A stretch of DNA of 64,000 nucleotides, taken from positions 308,001 to 372,000 of the forward strand of contig JAVYIG010000594.1 of the NCBI GenBank assembly GCA_035222895.1, given 5' to 3'. The notes under the pieces were generated by a model. It worked only from the letters and a program-made list of their open reading frames with translations, was not told the DNA's origin and searched no databases. A program made the position numbers and the translations under genes. This document shows positions 1-10,269 of this stretch, piece by piece (the first letter of the stretch is position 1; every line of letters begins with the position of its first letter). This stretch comes from Strongylocentrotus droebachiensis. Taxonomy: Eukaryota; Echinodermata; Echinoidea; Camarodonta; Strongylocentrotidae.

Positions 1-680
1 GGAAGGAAGATGGTTATCATATTTACTAGCTCAGAAATAATCAATATGAAATGAAACAATAGGATTGATCGAGAGGGAAGAAAGGCTAAGAAAGGAAAAG
101 AGAGAGGACGGAGATGAATTAACCCAAACATTAATACACTGGGAAATCACTAAACATAAACACTTTTCTGTAACACTGTATAAACACTTAAACATGCAAA
201 ATTCCATTTGATCATTAGTTACCCCCAAATCCAATACAAAATAATTAGCCCAAACATGCAACCAACCGTACATTTATCGAACGCGCAAATTCGAGAGCCG
301 ATCAAAACATACTTTAGCGGAAATATAATAACCACGATAAAATGAAACTATTAAAAGAAGAAACCAGAGCGGGAGAGGGGGGGGGGGGGGGGGGGGGTCG
401 GTGATAGGAGAGAAAAATAAGAAGTTGTGATTAAGTAAAATGTCACAAACGAAAAAATGATAGGAGAACTGATTGCTCCTTCTCTCTCGCTTACTCTCTC
501 AACGCAATTCTCCATTTCTCTTCTCGTACTTTTTTTCCGTTCCGTTATTATTTTGTTTTTATTCCAAATTATTTCTTTCGACTTTGAGAAAGATCTTTAT
601 ACCATTTATAACCTTGATACAAAGAAGGAAAAAACGGAACGAACGGCTGATTTCGAAATGAGAAGAATGTTACTATATAA
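1..680. other. Intergenic AT-rich DNA, no gene seen
   Basis: I see no conserved coding signal here. A G-homopolymer of more than 20 bases lies near 374-397. A short motif around 625-680 (containing TTTCGAAATGAGAAGAAT) recurs around 945-985, so this is repeat-derived sequence. Open frames here are low in complexity and lack splice-site or homology support. Confidence 0.6.
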
Positions 681-697
681 CCTTCGTCAATCTTTCT

Positions 698-780
698 ACC
701 CCCTCTCTCTCTCTTTATTTCTGTCTCTTCCTCTCTCTCTCTCTCTCTCCCTCTTTTTTTTTTCTCTCTCTCTCTCTATG
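698..780. repeat. (CT)n microsatellite
   Basis: Interrupted CT dinucleotide repeat with short T runs. It produces Ser/Leu-rich spurious open frames on the plus strand. Confidence 0.9.
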
Positions 781-1074
781 TCTATCCGTCAATGTCGTTT
801 TCCATCTTCATTTTTCATATTGTTTTCTATTCTGCCATTTGCCTGCAAGCCAGCATCATTCCTTCTTTGAGATAAATATTTATAACATATCCCTGATGAT
901 CAACACAAATACCTTATATTTATCATAGGGAACGAAAATAGAGAATGCGCGGCTGATAGTTTCGAAATGAGAAGAATATTACTGTACACAAAAATTAATA
1001 TAGAAAGTAAAAATGTTGATTGTGATTGTAGAGCTCTGTTTCATCAAAATAAAGTGTACGTTGATTATATGCTA

Positions 1075-1215
1075 TCAAGTATACTAGTTTAGTGAATTAA
1101 TGGCAGGGAATGGCAACTTTAGGCTTGTAAAGACGTCATTTACTTGCCTATTATGGGAACATGGCATACCAGATTCCCGTCTGTGAGTGCGCTCCACGGT
1201 TCCCGGAAGGAACCG
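1075..1215 (+). repeat. Dispersed direct repeat, copy 1
   Basis: The segment beginning TTTAGTGAATTAATGGCAGG and containing TTTAGGCTTGTAAAGACGTC recurs at about 2120-2260 in the same orientation with a few substitutions and an internal insertion. No coding signal is present. Confidence 0.7.
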
Positions 1216-1562
1216 GTAAAATGATTTATATTTTAAAAAAAATAGCATGAATACCCTACAAAAACAGAATTAATCTTGAAGAGGGAGACAAGAAAAATGT
1301 GAAAAGGACTCAACACTAAATAACAAAATAAAAAATTGAATTCTAGAGCGGAAGATGATAAGGGAAACGTCATAGTTTGTAAGTACAGTATTGGCAAATT
1401 TTGACAATTATAGTTTGTAAGTATTGACGAAGAATATACAAACAAAAATGACACAGAAATATTTGAAAGAATTTGAGACCTATATAGAGTATGCGAAAAA
1501 AGTTGAGTCTCGGCCCACCTACAGCTCAGTTGCGTAAGAGGAACAATTAACCTGACCGAGGA

Positions 1563-1915
1563 CAGGCGCGTACACAGGGGGGAGGGGGTTAACCCCTTCC
1601 CTACTTTTTTTTGAATGTGTGTTTTGGAGGAGAAAAACCCATCCCTCCCCCTCAATTTGTTTTTAATAAAAAAAAAAAAAAAAATTTGCCATAAAAGGGT
1701 GACCAACAAAAAAATGATTCCCGCCCGCCCCCCCCCCCCCCTACTGAACAAAATATCGGTCGGCATAATTTTCCAATTTCAAAGACAAAAACAAAAATGT
1801 GCTCTAACTCCCTCCCCCCCCCCCCCCCCCTACCCCCCCCCCCCCCCCCCCCCACCGCTTATTCACCGACTGGCTGAGTTGTTGCGAAATTTTCCTCAAA
1901 ACTGGACCAAAATAA
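1563..1915 (+). mobile_element. C-rich MITE of the CAGGCGCGTAC family, 3' truncated
   Basis: The left end GGACAGGCGCGTACACAGG matches the ends of the element at 35.6-36.1 kb. Inside are A-runs, poly-C tracts and the conserved sub-motif CTTATTCACCGACTGGCTGA. The matching right terminus (GCGTACGCGCCTG) is not found, so the copy appears truncated near 1915. Related full copies have 8-bp target-site duplications, suggesting hAT-type mobility (inference). Confidence 0.65.
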
Positions 1916-2119
1916 AAATTAAAAAACATTGTATGGAAAGGTATCAGCGAAAGTCACTATGGTACAGACATCGCGGAGCTGTTAATACGCTGCTCTACGA
2001 ATTTCATGTTGGAGAAAACTTGACATGTTTTATGAAAAAGTACAATTATAATGAATAATATGAAAGTACCAAAACAACAGGAGTAATGGATAATGATAGT
2101 AAATACTTTGGAAATACCC
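1916..2119. other. Intergenic, nothing recognised
   Basis: AT-rich sequence between the truncated C-rich MITE and the second copy of the dispersed repeat. No coding or structural signal seen. Confidence 0.5.
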
Positions 2120-2262
2120 TCAAGTCCACTACTTTAGTGAATTAGTGGCAGGGAAAGGCAATTTTAGGCTTGTAAAGACGTCTACCAGGTTTAATACCGG
2201 AAAGAACAGGTTTAATATTAACGAGCCAACATGAACATGGCGTGCCGACTGCGAGTGGAGCG
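2120..2262 (+). repeat. Dispersed direct repeat, copy 2
   Basis: Second copy of the repeat at 1075-1215. It shares TTTAGTGAATTAGTGGCAGG and TTTAGGCTTGTAAAGACGTC and is flanked by a GC-richer patch (2250-2480) containing repeated GCATGC motifs. Confidence 0.65.
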
Positions 2263-2780
2263 CAATATTAGTATTTTTAAAGACCCATACCCGATGCAGG
2301 CGCACTGGGATAATCTTCAGCGCTAAGCTACGCATGCTCCTTGCGTGTAGCATGCTCAGAGTGTCGTGTGGACGCAAGCGGCATGAGGTAATCAGTTGAT
2401 CGAGTGAGGCAAACCGGATGCGTGAGGTCTGGAAGATTAGGGGCATGCTTTTGGCGTGCGACCCGAACCCCCGGCGTGCAGCATGCTAAGACATTTTTGA
2501 CGTGACGCCTAAATCAAGGATATTTTTAAAGGATCTAAGACAAAGTTACTGGATCCCTTTAAGGCCATCCATTTAGGCCTTAATTAAAGTGAGAAAACGA
2601 TAATTATTTTACAATGTTATCAAGTTTGATAGCGAAGGGAAAATGAGAATAATATTTGGTGAATACGAATTCACAGATATTGTTGCTCGTCTTGCATCAA
2701 AATATTGTTTTGCTAGATAATTTTATGTTCCTTTCATTATTTTCGATAAATTTTCCTAAACATCTAGAGAGGAACTTCAA
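2263..2780. other. Intergenic, GC-richer patch then AT-rich DNA
   Basis: 2260-2480 is relatively GC-rich, with several GCATGC/GCGTG motifs. Near 2515-2560 the piece CTAAGACAAAGTTACTGG followed by CCCTTTAAGG resembles the end of the interspersed repeat found in full at 22.97, 54.74 and 60.72 kb. No gene seen. Confidence 0.5.
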
Positions 2781-2782
2781 CT

Positions 2783-2891
2783 AGTAGTAGTAGTAGTAGT
2801 ATAGTACTGTTTATGTGTTAGTCGTAGTAGTTGTATATGTTGTAGTTGTAGTTTAGAAGTAGTAGTAGCCTATTAGTAGTAGTAGTAGTAT

Positions 2892-2923
<32 letters not shown>

Positions 2924-2960
2924 ATAGTAGTAGTATACAAATGTTGTAGTAGTAGAAGTA
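2783..2960. repeat. (TAG)n microsatellite
   Basis: Interrupted TAG/GTA trinucleotide array. Similar arrays occur at 3815-3925 and 35570-35615. Confidence 0.9.
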
Positions 2961-3082
2961 GTAGTACATATTGCTCCGGTTGTCTCATTTTCGCTCGCTG
3001 GAACATTGCCAGCACAAACCACTGACCTCTACCTCCTGGACGGATCATCGCCCATTCCCATTCACTATACGTTACGTACTAA

Positions 3083-3307
3083 CACTATGATCATGACAGA
3101 CAATGAAAGCGGACAAAATATACAGTTCCTCAGGAAAACAAAGGAACATCCCTTCACTGCTATTATGTAAAAATGTGTAGAACAGGTGAATATGCATGTG
3201 ACACCTGTTCTACACATTTTTACATAATAGCAGTGAAGGGATGTCCCTTTGTCTACCTGAGGAACTGTATATTTTGTCCGCTTTCATTGTCTGTCATGTT
3301 CATAGTG
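3083..3307. mobile_element. Foldback MITE, copy 1 (225 bp)
   Basis: A near-perfect palindrome. The left arm starts CACTATGATCATGACAGACA and the right arm ends TGTCTGTCATGTTCATAGTG, each arm being about 105 bp. It is flanked on both sides by TAA, a 3-bp target-site duplication. Two further copies lie at 13801-14014 and 17079-17292. No coding capacity, so it is a non-autonomous DNA element of unassigned superfamily. Confidence 0.9.
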
Positions 3308-3814
3308 TAAAAGGCTGTATTATCTGACCGTACATGAATATTCATGTTTTCGCTTACCTCGGCAAAATGCTTGCCTCTACTAAATGGAAAAATTACGGTG
3401 GGGGTTGGATGAAATCATAAACGTACTTATGATAAAATGGACATAATGAAGAAATCAGAACTGATCTATGATAATTCATGCTTCTTATCCTTCATGTGCT
3501 TGACTTATAACCTTACAATCGCGTGGTAAATTCAGTCCAAAGTTCGGCTTGTTGAACATGTGTTATTTAGGCAATGGCGAGCTTGCGACCTATTTTGATG
3601 AAATTACGGTGGGTGACCTTTCAAAAGTCAATGATACATGAGGGTGCCAATGAAAGAGCTAGTGATAACGTACGTCGGGTGGATGTGCTCTTCGTTTAAA
3701 CAAAAAGTGAATTTTTAACGATTTTGGGGGGTAAAAGTCCATAGGCTAACATGTTAGGCTGCTGACTCTGACGATAGGGGGTGTGTCAAATGAGACTAAA
3801 CGGAGCTATATGGT
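3308..3814. other. Intergenic, nothing recognised
   Basis: Mixed-composition DNA between the foldback MITE and the second TAG array. Several short open frames on both strands, none with splice signals or recognisable protein similarity. Confidence 0.5.
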
Positions 3815-3925
3815 AGTAGTAGACATTTATTATTATTAGTAGTAGTAGTAGTAGTAGTAGCAGTAATAGTGGTAGTAGTAGTAGTTGTTGTTGTTGTAGT
3901 AGTAGTAGTAGTAGTCGTAGTAATT
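3815..3925. repeat. (TAG)n/(GTT)n microsatellite
   Basis: Interrupted TAG trinucleotide array with a short GTT stretch. Confidence 0.9.
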
Positions 3926-4060
3926 ATAATGATAGGGGGATCGGAAATATTTATAATGTCAATTAAACATGTATGATCTGTACTATTATTGATTGATTAG
4001 TGAATGGGTGAAGGATTTGACATTTAAAATAAAAAAAAACGAATGTCAAGGTAGCATGTA

Positions 4061-4266
4061 GCCTGTTGACAAGGCCTCGTGACTCGGGCACTAAACTATG
4101 AGATGAGTCTAGCCCGCGACGAAGAGAGATCTAGAGACCCGGGGTGAACGCGCGATCGAGTGGCGTTAGCCACGCTCGCTCTATCTAGCGTTCACTCGGG
4201 TTTTCGCTTTTAGTCTCTTTTTAGTTGCTCGGCGTCTATCAGACATTAGGCCTTGTCTAAAGGCTA
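4061..4266. mobile_element. Small hAT-like MITE next to an exon donor
   Basis: The left end TAGCCTGTTGACAAGGCCT and the reverse complement of the right end (TAGCCTTTAGACAAGGCCT) form terminal inverted repeats. Flanks GTAGCATG and GGGGCATG look like a decayed 8-bp duplication. The paralogous block at about 36.26 kb reads GGAAGCATGAGAT with no insert, so it is an empty site. The element ends 17 bp from the splice donor of the exon at 4284-4484. Confidence 0.75.
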
Positions 4267-4283
4267 GGGGGCATGAGACTTAC

Positions 4284-4484
4284 CCGGGATTCTGCATATT
4301 ATGTGTTGGCCAGGATTTTTTCCGGCAGGAGAAGAGAAGAGTTTTGGGACGGTCTGCAACATGGTGCCATCGGGTAGTCGTACCATCTTACACCTATAGG
4401 CCGTCGGCAAAGTGCTTTGCTGGCTGAACTCGCCTGGACAAGATGTTTTCGTTAGCTTGGACGAATCCGATAAAGCAGGCAAGG
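4284..4484 (-). CDS. Exon 2 of truncated/off-window paralogue: three-cysteine extracellular module
   Basis: A 201-bp phase 1-1 exon on the minus strand, bounded by acceptor ...CCACACAG and donor GTAAGT. It encodes about 67 residues containing KTSCPGEF, YRCKMVRLPDGT and IICRIPG, so three cysteines; I do not recognise the domain family. It is a close paralogue of the exon at 36280-36489 and is three residues shorter, in frame. With the signal-peptide exon at 5024-5066 it forms the start of a secreted protein. No EGF-like, SRCR or discoidin exon follows between here and position 1, so the gene either continues off the left edge or is a 5'-end duplicate without a body. The open frame is intact, which argues against great age. 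Confidence 0.7.
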
Positions 4485-5023
4485 CTGTGTGGAATAAATA
4501 ACAAAATATATAAAAATATTTAAAAAATCGCTAGTGAGCTCTTCCTTCTACTGCTCTCCCTCCTCCTGCTCCCCTCCCCAATCCTCACTCTTCCTCCCTT
4601 GCCTCCCCTCCTCCTCCCCCATTTTCTTCCTCTTCTACCTCCCCTCCCCTTCCTCAGCACTCCCTCCTCCTCACCGCCCCCCTCCTCCTCCCCCATTTTC
4701 TTCCTCTTCTACCTCCTCGTCTTCTACCTCTTCGTCTTTCCCCTTTAGTATCATTCCCTTTCTCCCCTACTCCTCCTCATCCTCCTCCTCAATCTCCTCC
4801 TCTTCCTCCTCAACCACCTTTTCTTCCCCATCTTCATCCCCATCACCTCTCACCATCTCTCCTTCCTTTCCCCCTTCCCCATCTCTTATTTATCCTTCCC
4901 TTCCCCTACCCCTTATGAAAAAATTGGCCCTTAAAATAGTTTTATGGGCCCACTTTTTTCAGTAGGATTCGTAAAATCATGTAAATATGACACTTATAAT
5001 TATAAAATCACAATCGTTCTTAC
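4485..5023 (-). other. Intron 1 of the truncated paralogue, with strand-biased polypyrimidine tract
   Basis: About 380 bp (4534-4915) of nearly pure C/T on the plus strand, so purine-rich in the transcript. The orthologous intron of the complete gene (36490-36966) holds a similar tract, so it predates the duplication. The long Ser/Pro frame on the plus strand here is a composition artefact. Confidence 0.8.
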
Positions 5024-5066
5024 CAAAGGCCAAACAGGTTACGGTTCCAAACAGCAACTTCCACAT
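5024..5066 (-). CDS. Exon 1 of truncated/off-window paralogue: signal peptide
   Basis: A 43-bp coding exon starting ATG on the minus strand and encoding MWKLLFGTVTCLAF, then donor GTAAGA in phase 1. Joined to the exon at 4284-4484 it reads on as A-L-P-A-L-S-D. This gives a short basic start and hydrophobic core typical of a signal peptide. The paralogue at 36967-37009 encodes MWKLLLGTVTGLSF. Conservation of start codon, length, frame and donor in both copies supports the start. A G at -3 gives an acceptable Kozak context. No good TATA sequence is visible upstream (the equivalent position reads AATAATAC), unlike in the complete gene. Confidence 0.7.
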
Positions 5067-5155
5067 AACACCGATCTTTTGGTCTTTAGTCTGTATTATT
5101 TTAGTAAAAATGTTAACATGGCATTAAAAAAAATAGAACAAGAACAAAAATAACA
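5067..5155 (-). promoter_or_regulatory. 5' flank of truncated paralogue (duplicated segment, left piece)
   Basis: Nearly collinear with 37010-37095 upstream of the complete gene. Homology breaks near 5150, and the continuation of the duplicated block is found only at about 9545, so about 4.4 kb of repeats separates the two parts here. The TATAAATA present in the other copy is not conserved. Confidence 0.5.
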
Positions 5156-5177
5156 ACAACAGAAAAATGATGCCATG

Positions 5178-5240
5178 GACCAGTGATGGCCTGGTGATAG
5201 AGTCGCTGCCCGGCAAGCAGCTGGTTCCAAGTTTTTTTCT
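5178..5240 (+). repeat. tRNA-derived SINE head (fragment)
   Basis: GATGGCCTGGTGATAGAGTC resembles a pol III A box region. CTGGTTCCAAG about 30 bp on resembles a B box. The spacing fits a tRNA-like SINE head, but no clear tail or second end is seen. Confidence 0.45.
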
Positions 5241-5541
5241 GACTTGTTTTTCAATACAGATCGATCAATCGATCTTATTTTCTGGGTGTAAGCCACAAAT
5301 ATGTTTAAATAATTGAAATTTCTCCCAGGAAGCATTACATTTATATACAAAAATTAAAAAAACAGAAAAATGATGACTATTAATGGCTAGTAATGCTAAT
5401 GGAAATGGTGACAATGACAATTGTGATGATGATTATGGTGATGATGATGATTATGATATAGACATTAATAAGAGCAATTACTGTTACGTGTAGCACATGT
5501 CACTAACGTAACATAAACTGGATTGTTTTTTATATAGGTTA
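5241..5541. other. Intergenic, short GAT-rich simple sequence
   Basis: AT-rich DNA with an impure GAT/GGTGAT stretch near 5380-5455. No gene seen. Confidence 0.5.
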
Positions 5542-5815
5542 ACTCGTATCATTCTTACAGACCACAACAAAATAATACTAGATGATGTAATATCTAAAAT
5601 TGTCCCTTTTTCATATGGTGTTCCAAAAGGGTCACGTCTCGGCCCCCTTCTTTTTACACTCTTTACAATTAATCTGATCAACATCATTCAAAAGGAGTTT
5701 CCCAAATGTTTCTTGTCATTTTGTTTTACCGATTACACAACATTAAACATTTCTTTCAGTCCTGATGATGGAGTTTCTCATTGTTGGAATATCCATACAA
5801 GTTACAAACTAGGTA
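5542..5815 (+). pseudogene. LINE reverse-transcriptase fragment (CR1/jockey-like)
   Basis: Plus-strand translation gives a run containing YGVPKGSRLGPLLFTLF followed after about 25 residues by CFTDYTTLNI. These correspond to the conserved GVPQGSVLGPLLF block and the FADDTTL catalytic loop of CR1/jockey-clade reverse transcriptases. The catalytic motif is damaged (ADD changed to TDY) and only about 90 residues remain, so it is an inactive fragment. The true start and the rest of the element are missing. Confidence 0.75.
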
Positions 5816-6719
5816 ATTACACATGTATTAACAGTTAGAGAATCAAAAGTAAAACCGTCAAGCTCTGTGAGAAATATGGATGTATTGCTTAATTCTCGCT
5901 TATATTATAATAATAAATAATCTAGAGATGCTCAAGACGCATACAAATAATGTTCATTTATATTCGACATACTTAAGATTAAAGAAATATTAAATGTTAA
6001 CTTACATAAGATCACACAACTTCATGGTGCCATGGTACATACAATGTTGCACAGTGTGGTTATTCGTTGTGCATGAATTGTATACAAAGAACATTGAAGT
6101 TTAGCAATATGAAATGAGCATCAGGTGGGTTTTGAGCCCAGTTTCAAAAGTAGAAAGAGTGTTGGTCGTCTGAATAGAGAAAGGTAACTTATTCCACAAA
6201 GAAGGAGCTGCTGTTGCCAATGCTCTATCCCCCTCACTCCCAATTTCTCATTTCCTAATTATGTGATGAACGTACCAGAACGACCTACGGAGTGCGGTGA
6301 TAGAAGGAATTAAATATATTTTGGAGCTAGATCATTTAGTGCACAATAGGTTAAAGATTAAGGTCATGCTATTGCTTTGTGATAGAAACAAAGTGGAATC
6401 AATCGGAAAAGATTGGTCATCTAGCATATAAGTATTGGTGTACACTGCAAGGTTTTGGAATCATCAAAATTATAAAACATTTGGCCCAGTCTTGGTGAAG
6501 TTACAAGCACTGTACACAGAAATATGTATATGGGACTACGAGAACATGTGGCATAAAATCCGTCCCTATGTGTTTGCTGTTACATGCCATATTTAGAATA
6601 TTAGGGCATTTGAAGATGTCCTTTTCAGGGAACATTTTTATCTGATGTTCTTCCACACTTGCATAATAACAATGATAGCGCTTACAAATTATTTTTCACC
6701 TCTTCCCATGCAGAACTCA
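5816..6719. other. Intergenic / probable LINE-derived sequence, nothing coding recognised
   Basis: AT-rich sequence between two LINE remnants. The part nearest 6720 probably continues the minus-strand CR1-like element (6720-7552) as its degraded C-terminus and 3' UTR, but I cannot align it confidently. Confidence 0.4.
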
Positions 6720-7552
6720 ACCTTGTTAAGAGTAGAATTTTATAGATCACACGCTGTTGAACAGGGAGCCAGTGCAGAGATTTCAAGATAAGAGTGATAT
6801 GTGATGATCTTCTAGAGTTAGTTACAAGGCGAGCAGCAGCATTCTGAACTTTTTGCAATCGGTTAATTTGGTTGGCGGGTAGTCGAAAGCAGGGGCGGAT
6901 CCACGTAGCGATTTTTCCGCCCCCCCCCCCCTAGCCCCCCAAAACGATAAAAAAAAATAGGATAATTAAACGTAAAGTTAACCTTTATAAAACAAAAAAC
7001 AAAAGCCCCCCCCCCTTGACGCCGTCTGGATCCTCTGCAGGCGCGGATCCATTGGGGGGGGGGGGGGTGCTGACGGGTCAACAACAAAAAAGAATAAGAA
7101 TTAAAAAAATCTCACGAATTAGGTGAAAAAAACAAAAATAGTGGTCTCACCCCCCCCCCCCCCCCCCCGCTTATTCACCGGCTGACTGAGTCGGCGCAAA
7201 ATATTTCCTGAAAAATTGAACCCCCCAAAAAGTGCCTCCTACCCCCCCCCCCCCCGCTTATTCACCGGTGGCTGAGTCGCAACTAATATTTTCTCACGGA
7301 TTGGGCCCCCCCCCCCTCTTCCCGCCGGCTGGATCCGCCACTGGTCGAAAGAGTAATGAATTGCAGTTATCAAGGTGCGAAGTAACAAAAGCATGTACTA
7401 ATTAACTGTCGGGTGGATTGAGGTGAGAGATACTGCCTAATTGCTAGGATATTACGTAGATTACAATTGGCCAGTTTAACACAATTTGAAACATGGGTTT
7501 CAAGTGACATGGTAGAATAAACTATTACACCATTATAGCACACATCTAACAC
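6720..7552 (-). pseudogene. CR1-like LINE reverse-transcriptase C-terminal region, split by a MITE
   Basis: Minus-strand translation upstream of the insert gives ETHVSN, NLRNILAIRQYLSPQSTRQL and then, one frame over, TSHLDNCNSLLFRLPANQI. Across the insert it resumes with NRLQKVQNAAARLVTNSRRS and SLHWLPVQQRVIYKILLLTR. This is the canonical thumb/C-terminal region of CR1-type LINE ORF2. A 454-bp MITE sits inside (6890-7343); removing it and one copy of its 8-bp duplication restores a continuous frame. There is also a frameshift near 7390. It lacks the upstream RT core, so it is a dead 5'-truncated copy. Confidence 0.85.
6890..7343. mobile_element. C-rich hAT-like MITE inserted in a LINE
   Basis: Ends CAGGGGCGGATCC and, reverse-complemented, CAGTGGCGGATCC. 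It is flanked by a perfect 8-bp duplication GTCGAAAG (6882-6889 and 7344-7351), diagnostic of hAT-type insertion. The interior is poly-C/poly-G with the sub-motif CTTATTCACCGGCTGACTGA also seen in the 1.6- and 36-kb elements. Non-coding. Confidence 0.9.
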
Positions 7553-9090
7553 ATGCGAATCTGCCTTTTATATGTTACACAATCTCCGTCACATTCGTAT
7601 ATACTTAGACCTGAAAACAAAACTATTAAAAAAAGGTTATATAGATTTGGGTGTCAAATTTTCAGAAGGTGTCTTATCAAGTAGTATTATTTCAGACAAT
7701 ACAGAGAAGTTCTAAGAAAAGTAAGCCTATTTGTTCTACTCAAACGTCATTTGAAACACATTTTCAAGATACACTTTAAACAAGAATAACACATGTAATA
7801 CCAGATGATTATTATATAAAATAAGAACTGTTAAAGAAATTGAAATAATTTCAATGAACAAAATGCTAAATAAGATGCTCAAAATAAGTTTGAATGTATA
7901 AAGGGCGGGATTACGCGATCATGTCTTTCTGAAATGTATACACGCTTGACGAATATCGTACATAACCAAACGAGAATTTAAATGCACAAATAATGCATTT
8001 GTACTTTTCGAATAGCAAGACATGAATAAATCAATTTTCGATTGAACGGATTGGAAAAGTTGCAAAATTGGCCGCAAAAATCTATATTTTCTTGTCTCTT
8101 CTGTTCCTTCTATTTGTTTTCTTCTTATCCTCGTTCCTTTTCATTTTCTATTTTATTCATCCTTATTCTTCTTTATTCTTTTAGGCCTGAGTTTGATAAA
8201 AATGGACGTTAAACTAAAAAGATCATGGAATCTGCCCAATACACCAGTTCGTAGTTAGTGTATAATAACATCTGTATCGACTGTTCACTATACGGAGACT
8301 CCAGTCTAACTCAAGCTTTTGCTTTCTTTGGCTAAAGTCGCATGTACAATCATATTTCTTTAAACTTGAACCCCAAAGCTATTATTCATTTAGTCATGAG
8401 TCGCTCTCCTTTTCACCACACGGACATTGCTTTCTATATCATGCCTCTGTGTTTAAGTCATTTATTAAATTGTTAATTTAAAACAAAAATCATGCTCTTT
8501 TTCTTGTTTGTTTTACACACTAATTCCTTTTATTATTTCGAAATGTATCATATTTTGTTTTTCTCTTTTACTCAAGTGAGGTTTTTATTTCTTTAATTTT
8601 GATACTTATTTACATTAATTACTATATAATTGAATGACAAATAACATTGGCTGAAAATTAAAGTATGTACAACAATTCTTCTAGCTTATTAGTATTTCTT
8701 TCCCAACACATTCATACCTTACAAACAATTTGTGCAAGGACTTGAATTAAAAGTATGCGGGTAAATAACAGAACCATTTATGTTGTTGAATCATCTTTAT
8801 TCAAGGAAGTATACATATAACATAATAATAAAGATGTGACATAAAACCCAAGACAGATATTTGTATAACATTAGATGCATCTCATGCAGGGTTAAACAAT
8901 ACAATACACAATAACAAACGGAAAAGAGAACATCATTACGTCAGCTTTTTTTAAATGAAAACATTAATAATTCCTAACAAAATAACAAAAACTAATAATT
9001 ATTATTTTCTTAGTTAGGAATGCCTCATAAAACATTTACATACCGTGGTCATATCTATCAATCTCTTCTTAATGAGTAATCAACCACGGG
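7553..9090. other. Intergenic AT-rich DNA, no gene seen
   Basis: No conserved coding signal on either strand. Contents are long A/T-rich stretches and a T-rich pyrimidine patch at 8090-8185. This lies inside the 4.4-kb segment of the left duplication copy that is absent from the right copy. Confidence 0.5.
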
Positions 9091-9097
9091 AACCTAT

Positions 9098-9222
9098 CTC
9101 CATAGAGAGAGAGAGAGAGATAGAGAGTTGAAGAGGGGGAGAGGGAGAGAGAGCGAAATAGAGAGAGAGAGAGAGAGAAGGAGAGAGAGAGAGAGAGGAG
9201 AGATAGAGAGAGAGAGAGGTCC
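9098..9222. repeat. (GA)n microsatellite
   Basis: Interrupted GA dinucleotide array of about 120 bp. A shorter CT array lies at 9419-9444. Confidence 0.9.
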
Positions 9223-9544
9223 CGTTATAACAAGTTATATACGTCTCCTAATTTAAAGTAAATACACCTCCAAGTGTTGAAGTGATTCTAAGTGAGTTCA
9301 GATAGGCTGTAAAAAAAACACAATATAAACCCACAGAATATTCTTTTGAAATATTACTTTTCCCAATTACATATTCCTCACTTCACATTTAAGTACCGTC
9401 ATCATATCTATCAATATATTCTCTCTCTCTCTCTCTCTCTCTCATTACAATCTTGTTAACATAACATTTATAAATTGCATATTGCTTATAATTTAAAATG
9501 ATATTCAAGAGAGTATATTTCTTGTTTTTATATGTCCTTACCTA

Positions 9545-10269
9545 CAACTAATATCTTTTGGCTGATTTGAAGTTCTACTTTGAATAGGTGGAATATGAAA
9601 TTATATATTATTTTCCAAAACATAATTACATCCTTGCAATACATCAACAAGTAAAACGTTGAATCAACTTTTTCACAAGTGCATACATTATTATTCACAA
9701 TTTGGGATTTTTGAAATTTCTTTTAAGGCAATAATATTGTGAATCATCTTGAAATTTAATTGTTTAACTTCATTATTACGAATTTGCTTTAATTAAAATG
9801 AAAATACATCCTTTCAAACAAAGTCATTATCTAAATCTAGAAATGATTCATGTATATGCTTATATTAAAACGGGCATTAAGTAAAGCGGCAATTAAATCA
9901 GGCTCATGGTGACCATTTAACTTTGATTGAAACAAAAAAATTAAATACTTACCATTTTACAGATCAATCTTCATGGGCTTTCAAAAGTGATCCAACAGCA
10001 CGATGATAACCTGACGTCTTTCTCGGATAAAAAAATGAAGAAAAAAAATTGGCAACGAAGAAAACAGTTGCTTGAATACAGGCAGGTGGCAAATATTAAC
10101 CGTAAGATTCAAACTGTAGGCTAAAGCTACTGATCAACAGAGATAAAATGAAATCGCAGGAGACATATGACTGGGTAACTACGTTCGACCAATTGTAAAT
10201 GGTAAATGATACGTTTTTCCTTCTCCGCAGGCGGTGAGCTCATATGAGAACGGGATTGATATGAACAGA
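9545..10269 (-). repeat. Segmental duplication, left copy, part A
   Basis: Collinear with about 37110-37825. Shared landmarks include TTTGAAGTTCTACT, AACGAAGAAAACAGTTGCTTG, GCTAAAGCTACTGATCAA and CATATGAGAACGGGATTGAT. In both copies the block lies upstream of the minus-strand signal-peptide exon, so it may carry the ancestral promoter-side DNA. Confidence 0.85.

Noticed and set aside
1615..2058. Plus-strand frame with poly-proline runs (also 35798-36100)
   Set aside because: Poly-C tracts of a MITE translate as proline; no splice or homology support.
2129..2446. 105-codon minus-strand frame
   Set aside because: Overlaps a dispersed non-coding repeat; no recognisable domain or splice context.
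4534..4965. Ser/Pro-rich plus-strand frame
   Set aside because: It is the pyrimidine tract of intron 1 of the minus-strand gene; composition artefact.
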